Shown: one piece after another, positions 1 through 6,526 of the stretch
Layout of the letters: each line of letters opens with the position of its first letter
Numbering within the stretch: the first letter of the stretch is position 1
Assembly: GCA_023460575.1 (NCBI GenBank)
Contig: JAEWPQ010000068.1
Location: 1-23,184, forward strand
DNA length: 23,184 nt
DNA from: Bacillota bacterium
Lineage (GTDB): Bacteria > Bacillota > Clostridia > Lachnospirales > Lachnospiraceae
Reading direction: 5' to 3'
Notes under the pieces: generated by a model
Databases searched by the model: none
Told to the model about the DNA's origin: nothing
Seen by the model: only the letters and a program-made list of their open reading frames with translations
Program-made: the position numbers and the translations under genes

Positions 1-19
1 TCCGTAAGGGAGGGGCATT

Positions 20-49
20 TTGTTATTGATCCCCATATCTTTTTATTAT
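20..49 (+). promoter_or_regulatory. Candidate promoter of the peptidase C26-family gene
   Basis: A TTGTTA -35-like hexamer (20-25) and a TATTAT -10-like hexamer (44-49) are separated by 18 bases, upstream of a gene starting at 80. The match is moderate (4/6 and 5/6). It is the best sigma-70-type candidate I see in the 79 bases before the gene. The ribosome binding site is AAAGGAAG, about 6 bases before the ATG. Confidence 0.35.
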
Positions 50-79
50 CACTCATGTTATTTCTGAAAGGAAGTCTGT

Positions 80-796
80 ATGAAAAAACCGCTGATAGGA
101 TTGACGCCTGCCCACGATACGGATAACAATGATATTAAGATGAGACCTACCTATTTACGTGCGTTAAAGGCTGCGGGAGGGATTCCGGTTGTTATGCCGC
201 TGGAGGCTGATGAGGAAGAACTGAAGCAGTTGGCTGATGAGTTGGATGGTTTTTTGTTTACTGGAGGACCGGATGTTCATCCGTTTTTGTTTGGTGAGGA
301 AACGCAGGTACACTGTGGGAATGTATCGGAGGCAAGGGATCGGCTGGAGATTGGGCTGCTGCCATTTGTTTTGGAGAAACAAAAGCCGGTTCTTGGGATT
401 TGCAGAGGCATTCAGGTGTTAAATATCGCTATGGGCGGGACGATCTGGCAGGATATCTTTTCTATGACAAAATCGGATTTTCCTATCGCACATACGCAGC
501 CATTTGCATATCATATGCCTAGCCATACGGTTTCTTTGGAAATGGGAACTATGCTGAGGGAAATCGCTGGTATGGATACATTACGGGTGAACAGCATGCA
601 TCATCAGGCGGATAAGGATTTGGGGCAGGGACTGATTGCATCGGCTTACTCGCCGGATGGTTTGATTGAGGCAATGGAAATGCCTGGTTATCCCTTCTTT
701 GTGGGCGTTCAGTGGCATCCGGAATATTTATTGGAAAAGAATGAGGAAGCTTTTCGGCTTTTTAAGAGGTTTGTGGAAGCTTGCTCTGAGAATTAA
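80..796 (+). CDS. Gamma-glutamyl-gamma-aminobutyrate hydrolase-family protein (class I glutamine amidotransferase-like, peptidase C26)
   Basis: A 238-residue cytosolic hydrolase of the PuuD/peptidase C26 family, which cleaves gamma-glutamyl amide bonds. The fold's landmarks are visible: FTGGPDVHP near residues 60-68, the nucleophile elbow LGICRG with catalytic Cys108, and the C-terminal QWHPEY motif giving His213 and Glu215, so the Cys-His-Glu triad is complete. Length matches the family (about 240). The start is set by an AAAGGAAG ribosome binding site just upstream of ATG 80. The gene stands alone on the + strand and converges with the MerR-family gene. There are no polyamine or GABA genes nearby, so the physiological substrate (gamma-Glu-GABA, other gamma-glutamyl compounds) cannot be assigned. 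Family assignment is strong, the exact role is not. Confidence 0.9.
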   Translation: MKKPLIGLTPAHDTDNNDIKMRPTYLRALKAAGGIPVVMPLEADEEELKQLADELDGFLFTGGPDVHPFLFGEETQVHCGNVSEARDRLEIGLLPFVLEKQKPVLGICRGIQVLNIAMGGTIWQDIFSMTKSDFPIAHTQPFAYHMPSHTVSLEMGTMLREIAGMDTLRVNSMHHQADKDLGQGLIASAYSPDGLIEAMEMPGYPFFVGVQWHPEYLLEKNEEAFRLFKRFVEACSEN

Positions 797-804
797 GACG
801 TTTC

Positions 805-849
805 AAAAAATCCGCAGTTTACACTCTCAGTGGCAACTGCGGATTTTTT
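805..849. terminator. Bidirectional intrinsic terminator between convergent genes
   Basis: A perfect 15-bp inverted repeat (805-819 with 835-849) has a GC-rich centre, TCCGCAGTT/AACTGCGGA, flanked by A6 on one side and T6 on the other. The A and T tracts make it a terminator in both directions: it closes the + strand hydrolase gene ending at 796 and the - strand merR-type gene ending at 895. Confidence 0.9.
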
Positions 850-853
850 GCCT

Positions 854-875
854 GAGCCGCTTTTCGGCTCTTTTT
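854..875 (+). terminator. Second rho-independent terminator
   Basis: GAGCCG (854-859) pairs with CGGCTC (865-870) around a 5-base loop and is followed by T5 (871-875). It backs up the stronger hairpin at 805-849 for the + strand transcript. Read on the - strand it lacks a T tract, so it is probably one-directional. Confidence 0.65.
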
Positions 876-894
876 ATCTGAAAGTGAGAGAATG

Positions 895-1554
895 CTATAA
901 CTTTTTTCCGTTTCGACCAAATTTCTTTTTGCGATTGAAGAAGGGGATCTTGGATGCTGCAGCTTCTGCACGGCCTTTGTTATCTTTTTGATAGGTACGA
1001 AGCAGCTCGTCCAACTGTTTGTAGCGCTCTTCTTCTTTTTCTTCTTTCAGGTTCATTAAGTACTCCATTTCCTTAATGACCTTGTCATTGACCAGACTGC
1101 TAACGTCCTGGCTCAACTGCTCATTATTTAACTCCAACGCACGTCCAATGATGTGATTCATGATTTCCTGAAACTGTTCCATCTTTCCCTGTGCAATAGA
1201 GACCTGTGCTGTGTTATGTACCTCCAGGCCTGACTCGCCGTCTTCTCCGGCTAATCCACTGTCTTTTAATTCCTGGGTCATCTGCCCCTCCAATAACTCA
1301 TCAGGTATAACCGGATCCTTCCCGTCCCCAATGACTTTTTCAAGCGCTGTCTTAATGGCTTTTAACTGATATCCCTTTTCCTTTAAGTCCTTGATCTGCT
1401 TGAATAAACGGATGTGTGCTTCGGTGTAATACCGGTGTCCCATTTCATTCCTGGGAATGTTTAACTCTAGCTCGTCCTCCCAGTATCTAAGGACATGGGA
1501 TTCTACATCAACTTTCTTTGATGCATCCGATATTAAGTAATGTATCTCAGCCAT
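895..1554 (-). CDS. MerR-family transcriptional regulator
   Basis: A 219-residue protein with an N-terminal MerR-type winged helix-turn-helix (about residues 5-75): a helix around SDASKKVDVESHVLRYWE, the wing containing GHRYYT (39-44), then the helix RLFKQIKDLKEKGYQLKAI. The rest is charged and helical, with a likely coiled coil (about 150-200) and a very basic tail ending FGRNGKKL. No cysteine metal site or effector domain is recognisable. The start at 1554 is chosen because AAAGGAGAGG lies just upstream. An in-frame ATG at 1590 would place that site inside the gene. It follows mobB by 64 bases, so it may be the last gene of that operon or have its own promoter (a TATAAA lies near 1600). Target and signal are unknown. 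Confidence 0.8.
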   Translation of the reverse strand: MAEIHYLISDASKKVDVESHVLRYWEDELELNIPRNEMGHRYYTEAHIRLFKQIKDLKEKGYQLKAIKTALEKVIGDGKDPVIPDELLEGQMTQELKDSGLAGEDGESGLEVHNTAQVSIAQGKMEQFQEIMNHIIGRALELNNEQLSQDVSSLVNDKVIKEMEYLMNLKEEKEEERYKQLDELLRTYQKDNKGRAEAAASKIPFFNRKKKFGRNGKKL

Positions 1555-1618
1555 AGCTATATCCTCTCCTTTGGTTCGTTTAGTTTTCATAACCTTACTA
1601 TTTATATCTTATGCGGAA

Positions 1619-2152
1619 CTAATACGAATTATGAATGAGATTGGAAAATTTTTTAGGGGTATATCGTTGAATGATCTGAACTGCTTCATGTATCTGTTCA
1701 AAGCCTCTGACTTCTCCATACTGATCAGAAAGGTCTGCATCTGTAACGATCAGGAAACGCCCTTGTGAATTGGAAACGGGTACGGTGGAAATATCTTTTC
1801 TAACCAGTTCAATTTTGGGATAGGGACTGTTTTTGAGACCTTCTATCAGTATAATGTCTGCCTCCTTATAAAAAGAGATTATGTTCTCAAGCGGTACGTC
1901 AGCCAACTCTTTCATCAACATCAACCGGTATCCGGAGTAAACCGCAGTTCCATAAGCTCCTGCTTCATGATATTTAAAGCTGTCTGTTCCTGGCGTATCA
2001 CACAGAAAGTCATGCCCGTCATGCTTAATCGCGGCAACCTTATAACCAAGTTCTGTGAATTCTCTGATCAGACGTCCCATATACGTTGTCTTCCCGGAAT
2101 TCTTTACCCCGCAAATACAAACTACCTTCCCGTTTACATTGGTATCACACAT
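1619..2152 (-). CDS. mobB: Molybdopterin-guanine dinucleotide biosynthesis protein B
   Basis: A 177-residue P-loop GTPase-type accessory protein of guanine dinucleotide molybdenum cofactor synthesis, thought to assist MobA. Visible motifs are the P-loop GVKNSGKT (residues 15-22), AIKHDGHDF (41-49), DSFKYHEAGA (57-66) and the Walker B-like DIILIEGLK (99-107), all typical of MobB. The start at 2152 has AAGGAG seven bases upstream. A longer in-frame start at 2206 lies within moeA without a ribosome site. The gene overlaps the 3' end of moeA by 19 bases and is the last recognisable Mo-cofactor gene of the nitrate reductase operon. It serves the bis-MGD enzyme encoded at the head of the operon. 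Confidence in the family is high. Confidence 0.92.
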   Translation of the reverse strand: MCDTNVNGKVVCICGVKNSGKTTYMGRLIREFTELGYKVAAIKHDGHDFLCDTPGTDSFKYHEAGAYGTAVYSGYRLMLMKELADVPLENIISFYKEADIILIEGLKNSPYPKIELVRKDISTVPVSNSQGRFLIVTDADLSDQYGEVRGFEQIHEAVQIIQRYTPKKFSNLIHNSY

Positions 2153-3339
2153 ACCTGATCTCCTTTGTGAACTCCATAATCTCCTGCAGGTATTTCTATC
2201 AGACAATTGCAGCCGGCCATAGAACTTAAAATACCGGACGAATGCTTATTTGCTGGAACAGTTACTTTTCCATTATTCAAGTATCCTCTTACATAACGTG
2301 TCACACGGCTTCCTTTTTCAAATCCCTTATCAATGGGTACGGTTATCCGGTCTGGTTCCAAATCTCTTTTTTGAAGCATCTTGGAAAGAACCGGCTTCAC
2401 CAGTAGTTCCATATTTGTTAAAGCGGCAAATGGATTACCGGAAAGACAAATAATCAGTGTGTTTTTATATTTACCGCATAAAGTAGGTGTTCCGGGTTTA
2501 ACGGAAACCTTCCAGAATAATGTTTTTACACCTGCCTGTTTGAATACTTCATGCATAATATCTTTTTTCCCTACCGAGACACCCCCCGTGGTAATAATTA
2601 AATCCGTATACGCGCTGATCTCCTGTATGACAGAAACCATCCTGGCCGAATGATCGTCCACATGCATGATGCATTCCGGTACAACCCCTAATTCTTTTAA
2701 TCGGCAGCCCAGTGTAAACATATTGGAGTCATAAATTTTTCCCGGTTTCAATGGAGGACCAGGCATCATTGTCTCGTCGCCAGTGGTGATTAATGCTACA
2801 GCAGGCTTTTTGTATACCAGAACATCCGGTTTTCCGCAGCTTGCAATAATCCCGATTTCCGGAGCTGATAATAACACACCTTTTTTCAGAAGTAGCTGAT
2901 GATTCTTAAAATCTTCTCCTTTAAAACAATAATTATCATATTGCTTTAACTCTTTATATATTTTTACCTCTTTCTCTCCATAATCAGTATCTTCCTGGCG
3001 GATGATACAATCTGCGCCTGGAGGAATCGGGGCTCCTGTCATAATTCTTACGGCTTCCCCGTTTTTTACAGGATACCTTCCCACAGAACCTGCCATAATT
3101 TCATCAATGACTTCTAATTTTACGGGATGGTTTTCCAAAGCTCCCGTTGTATCTTCGCTTTTTAGTGCATAACCATCTAAAGGTGATCTGGGAAACGGCG
3201 GCTGATCCATCTCAGATATAATATTTTCACCAAGTACTCTGTCTGATGCATTCCACAAACTGATCCGTTCTGTTTCCATCACCGGCCCGCAATTGGAACA
3301 TAAACATTCCACTGCCTCACTTAATGATAATTTCTCCAT
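2134..3339 (-). CDS. moeA: Molybdopterin molybdenumtransferase MoeA
   Basis: A 401-residue enzyme that inserts molybdate into adenylylated molybdopterin to give the active molybdenum cofactor. The sequence shows the N-terminal DQPPFPRSPLDGYA motif (45-58), VRIMTGAPIPPGAD (97-110), the MoCF-biosynthesis domain with TTGGVSVGKKD (250-260) and a C-terminal beta domain ending VHKGDQVCVIP. Length matches the family (about 400). The ATG at 3339 follows AGGGAG and overlaps the end of mobA by 23 bases, so the two are probably translationally coupled. MoaA/MoaC/MoaE/MoaD genes for the earlier steps are absent from the window and must lie elsewhere. The assignment is secure. Confidence 0.95.
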   Translation of the reverse strand: MEKLSLSEAVECLCSNCGPVMETERISLWNASDRVLGENIISEMDQPPFPRSPLDGYALKSEDTTGALENHPVKLEVIDEIMAGSVGRYPVKNGEAVRIMTGAPIPPGADCIIRQEDTDYGEKEVKIYKELKQYDNYCFKGEDFKNHQLLLKKGVLLSAPEIGIIASCGKPDVLVYKKPAVALITTGDETMMPGPPLKPGKIYDSNMFTLGCRLKELGVVPECIMHVDDHSARMVSVIQEISAYTDLIITTGGVSVGKKDIMHEVFKQAGVKTLFWKVSVKPGTPTLCGKYKNTLIICLSGNPFAALTNMELLVKPVLSKMLQKRDLEPDRITVPIDKGFEKGSRVTRYVRGYLNNGKVTVPANKHSSGILSSMAGCNCLIEIPAGDYGVHKGDQVCVIPM

Positions 3340-3922
3340 TTTTTTCTCCCTGTTCCTTTAAAAAACTTTGATATTCGTCTACTGTATTAATATTTTTAAA
3401 CTCTTCTGCACCGAATCCATATTCCTTTACGTCAATGTATTTTGTATTTAACTGGTCCAACAGATTTTTGACACAGAAAGTACCCTGCTCCAGCTGAATT
3501 CTTACCTTCTTTCGTATTTTCTTCTGGTAAACTGCTGCGAGAGGTTCTGTCTTTCCATTGACAATTGGTACGACTGCATCATAATGCTCTATGTAATGAA
3601 GTAAAATAGTAAATAATTCTTTTTTCAGCATAGGCATATCACAAGCTGCTACGATCAGAAATTCATTTTGGCAGCATGCCAGACCAGCCTCAATACCGGA
3701 TAACGGTCCGCAATGGGGATAATTATCAGAAACAATAGAAAAACCTTCTGTCCCTTCCGCCTTATGCTTCTGCTGGGAAATCAATATTTCATCAGCAACG
3801 TCTTCCAGCTCACTGATCAGTATTTCCAGGAAACTTTTCTCTTTTAAACTCAATAGCGCCTTATTCTGATAGTTCATTCTGCTGCCTTTTCCACCAGCTA
3901 ACAAAACCGCACTTACCTTCAT
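3317..3922 (-). CDS. mobA: Molybdenum cofactor guanylyltransferase MobA
   Basis: A 201-residue cytosolic nucleotidyltransferase that joins GMP to molybdenum cofactor, giving the MGD form needed by DMSO reductase-family enzymes such as the nitrate reductase in this operon. The N-terminal GTP-binding signature LLAGGKGSRM (7-16) with Lys21 is present, as is the metal-binding ACDMPML with Asp95. Length matches MobA (about 190-200). ATG 3922 overlaps the stop of the upstream membrane protein gene by 4 bases (ATGA). Its presence supports a bis-MGD cofactor for the reductase. Confidence 0.93.
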   Translation of the reverse strand: MKVSAVLLAGGKGSRMNYQNKALLSLKEKSFLEILISELEDVADEILISQQKHKAEGTEGFSIVSDNYPHCGPLSGIEAGLACCQNEFLIVAACDMPMLKKELFTILLHYIEHYDAVVPIVNGKTEPLAAVYQKKIRKKVRIQLEQGTFCVKNLLDQLNTKYIDVKEYGFGAEEFKNINTVDEYQSFLKEQGEKNGEIIIK

Positions 3923-4866
3923 ACAGATTTTCTTTTTATCAGCATTGATACAAATTTTAATAGAACATAACCGATAATCATAGCTGTTATGTAAAATTGC
4001 AGCCCTGTAACCTGTGTAATAATACTACTAGCCTTCTCATATCCCATGGTTTCCAATACCCCCGCCATTTTACCGGATGCCACTGTACCAATTGCCATGG
4101 GGAATGTCATACCTGCATATCCGGGATAGAATTCGAAGCTAAAAAATTCCGGCAGCTTTAAAATAATAAAAAGACAGGATAGCAGAACACAAACATATAA
4201 AAAAACAAGAAGTACCATATTTATCTCATCTATATAATTAATATATGATGTTATACACAGACTGCATGGCGCAAGTACGACAGCCTGCGTATGAAAATAT
4301 GCCGTATTCACAGGTTTTTTAACAAGACGGTACACCATAAACGGGATTAGGGCAAAATAGATTCCAATACCGTAATAAACAATTATTTTTCCAAGCAGCG
4401 GTTCGTTCATGACCCCTCCTACCACTGTGGAGACCATAATTCCATTGTAGGTAACGAACCAGCTTGGCATAAACGTATCCCAGGCAAATTCTTTTCCTAT
4501 ACTTCTATAAGTAAAATAAATGATATGGCAGGCATGAATCACGATACCGGCAACCCACAGCCCTTTACCAAGCACAGGACTGTAAGCATACACATAAGCC
4601 CCAAATCCCATCATAATCATGGCAAACGCTGCATATAACGACCGGAAAATTGTATTTTCATACTCTTTTTTGCATACCCGGGGATATAAAATCATTTTTC
4701 CCAGATAAAAAATCCATACAACCGCTGCACTCCATAAGGTGATATGACGTATCCATTCATACCCAAATCCTTTCATGAAATTAGCAAGGGTAATTGCTCC
4801 TACCATAGTTGGCAGTATGGGTACCGGCATTCTCTCCAATCGTTTTACAATACTGTCTTCTCTCAT
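3919..4866 (-). CDS. TDT/SLAC1-TehA-family membrane transporter or anion channel
   Basis: A 315-residue polytopic membrane protein with about ten hydrophobic segments. The opening PVPILPTMVGAITLANF (14-30) and the second GYAGMTFPMAIG segment late in the protein are characteristic of the tellurite-resistance/dicarboxylate transporter (TDT) family, which includes H. influenzae TehA and plant SLAC1 anion channels. It sits between the FAD oxidoreductase and mobA with 4-base ATGA overlaps on both sides, so it is translationally locked into the nitrate reductase operon. No NarK, NirC or ABC nitrate transporter is present. Inference: it conducts nitrate inwards and/or nitrite outwards. Other family substrates (sulfite, malate, chloride) cannot be excluded. 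AGGAG precedes the start. Confidence 0.8.
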   Translation of the reverse strand: MREDSIVKRLERMPVPILPTMVGAITLANFMKGFGYEWIRHITLWSAAVVWIFYLGKMILYPRVCKKEYENTIFRSLYAAFAMIMMGFGAYVYAYSPVLGKGLWVAGIVIHACHIIYFTYRSIGKEFAWDTFMPSWFVTYNGIMVSTVVGGVMNEPLLGKIIVYYGIGIYFALIPFMVYRLVKKPVNTAYFHTQAVVLAPCSLCITSYINYIDEINMVLLVFLYVCVLLSCLFIILKLPEFFSFEFYPGYAGMTFPMAIGTVASGKMAGVLETMGYEKASSIITQVTGLQFYITAMIIGYVLLKFVSMLIKRKSV

Positions 4867-6107
4867 ACTTTCTCCTGTTCCTCGTACATAAATTCCAAAT
4901 TATCGTTTAAGTGAAAAAAATCGGAATAATCAATCTTAAAAACAGGTTTTTTTACCTTTGAAACATCAATGTTTCTTCTTATGATCTGCGTCAGAACTCC
5001 GGCATATGCCAGATCCTTCTGAAGTATGGCGCCATAAATATGACCGTCTTTAAAAATGATCTTTTTATATTCTCCACCGTCTGTTTCCTGTATGATTTCC
5101 TGATAGGTCTCATCCGGTCTGGTATTTGCACCAAGGGATAATGTGGGGATTCCCAGAAAATTCATTGTCGACTTACTGGCAAAGAAATCTGTCATACGTT
5201 TATTCCCTCCGGCCATATTGCATCCTGCAATCAGACCTTCCTTTACTGCCACCGGCCAGATGGGATTCCTTCCCGTCACATCTCCGGCACCATATACGCC
5301 TTCTATATTGGTTTTTCCTGTTTCATCAATCAACAGTCCCCTCTGATCCGTTTCCACGCCGGAACCTGATAGAAAACCGATATTTGCCCTTATTCCTGCT
5401 GTTACTACCAGCAAATCACAAGGCAGTACCTCCCCATTTGTTAAAACCACCTTCTGCACATGATTGCTGTCATCCATAACCACTTCATTTATCCCAGTTG
5501 CGAAATACTGTCTGACTCCCTTTTCAAGAAATGCCTGTTCATAAGCAGAGGCCGCTTTTTTATCCAATTGTATGGCCAGCATATGATCCTGCATTTCAAC
5601 CAGAGACAGATTCTTTTTTAACGGCAATAAGCCGCTTATGCAGTCAATTCCTACCAGCCCCGCCCCCATGACAACAATGTCCCTGGCGGTCTTTGCCCTT
5701 ACCATAATCTGTTCAATATCCTCCAGATTACGAAATCCAAAAACGCCGTCAGCCTCCCGGAGATTCTGAACCGGAGGCAAAAAGGAGTGGGAGCCGGAGG
5801 CGATCAGAAGCTTATCATAAGCAATGAGACTTCCATCCTCCAGGGTCACCTCACGCTTATCACCGTTCAATCCGGTCACTTCTTTCCCTGACACCCACTG
5901 AACCTTATGCTTTTCAAAGAAATCCTCTTCTATAAAGCTCAATCTTTTTAAATCACGGATACCTTCCATGAAATGATGAAGGATGCATCTGGAATAAACA
6001 GCCTCGTCTTTTGAAATCAGAATGATCTCACCTTCTTTATCTTCCGAACGTATTCCCCGGATACCATTGATTCCCGCTGCAGAAGATCCAATTACTACAT
6101 ATCTCAT
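4863..6107 (-). CDS. NAD(P)/FAD-dependent oxidoreductase of the nitrate reductase operon (NirB/NasB N-terminal-like)
   Basis: A 414-residue two-dinucleotide-domain flavoprotein. It shows the FAD site VVIGSSAAG (4-12), the NAD(P) site VVMGAGLVG (145-153) and the second FAD motif VYGAGDVTG (271-279). It resembles the N-terminal reductase part of NADH-nitrite reductases and rubredoxin reductases, but stops before any siroheme or [2Fe-2S] domain. Cys41 in YSRCIL lies near the flavin region, where relatives usually have other residues. GGAGGTGGG precedes ATG 6107, and the start overlaps the ferredoxin stop by ATGA. A longer in-frame start at 6146 would put this ribosome site inside the gene. Inferred role: passing electrons between NAD(P)H and the adjacent ferredoxin for nitrate reduction. 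It is not itself a nitrite reductase. Confidence 0.85.
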   Translation of the reverse strand: MRYVVIGSSAAGINGIRGIRSEDKEGEIILISKDEAVYSRCILHHFMEGIRDLKRLSFIEEDFFEKHKVQWVSGKEVTGLNGDKREVTLEDGSLIAYDKLLIASGSHSFLPPVQNLREADGVFGFRNLEDIEQIMVRAKTARDIVVMGAGLVGIDCISGLLPLKKNLSLVEMQDHMLAIQLDKKAASAYEQAFLEKGVRQYFATGINEVVMDDSNHVQKVVLTNGEVLPCDLLVVTAGIRANIGFLSGSGVETDQRGLLIDETGKTNIEGVYGAGDVTGRNPIWPVAVKEGLIAGCNMAGGNKRMTDFFASKSTMNFLGIPTLSLGANTRPDETYQEIIQETDGGEYKKIIFKDGHIYGAILQKDLAYAGVLTQIIRRNIDVSKVKKPVFKIDYSDFFHLNDNLEFMYEEQEKV

Positions 6108-6526
6108 TTTCCCACCTCCACAAGTGTGATAGCCTTCATGGGACATTTTTCAACGCACATTGGTTTTGGTGAACCATCATCGGTTCTATGTACACACATA
6201 TTGCATTTCATGATTTCCTTATGGTTCATTTTATCGCTCTTTAAAACGCCGTAAGGACAGGCCATAATACACATATAGCAGCTTGCACATTGTTCCTTAT
6301 CATATTCTACAAATCCGGTTGTGGGATTTTTATGCATGGCACCTGTCATACAGGTATAGGTACACTCCGGCAGCTCGCAGTGACGGCAGAAGATCGGTGC
6401 CGCTTTAATCTCACTGTCAATGACAACACGATTTCTGGCATCATCACTTTCATGACTTACCACACAGGCCGTAACACAGGTCAGACAGCCGATGCATTTT
6501 GAACGGTCAATCCTGATTCTAACCAT
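6104..6526 (-). CDS. Four-cluster [4Fe-4S] ferredoxin subunit (HycB/DmsB-like electron carrier)
   Basis: A 140-residue iron-sulfur protein with 16 cysteines in four groups: C11/14/17/21, C47/50/55/59, C80/83/86/90 and C108/111/124/128. This spacing fits four [4Fe-4S] clusters, as in the electron-transfer subunits of DMSO reductase-family enzymes. No Tat or Sec signal is visible, so it should be cytoplasmic like its partner. GGAGG lies eight bases before ATG 6526. A longer start at 6601 is inside the reductase gene and lacks such a site. It overlaps the reductase by 8 bases and the flavoprotein by 4. Probable role: electron relay from the flavoprotein or cellular ferredoxin to the reductase's N-terminal cluster. 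Confidence 0.9.
   Translation of the reverse strand: MVRIRIDRSKCIGCLTCVTACVVSHESDDARNRVVIDSEIKAAPIFCRHCELPECTYTCMTGAMHKNPTTGFVEYDKEQCASCYMCIMACPYGVLKSDKMNHKEIMKCNMCVHRTDDGSPKPMCVEKCPMKAITLVEVGK

Noticed and set aside
5126..5479. 117-codon + strand open frame inside the flavoprotein gene
   Set aside because: It is an antisense shadow of a well-supported gene, with no ribosome site and an unlikely composition.
4863..6107. NADH-dependent nitrite reductase large subunit
   Set aside because: Only the N-terminal FAD/NAD part is present; the siroheme/[4Fe-4S] domains and the BFD-like domain are missing at 414 residues.
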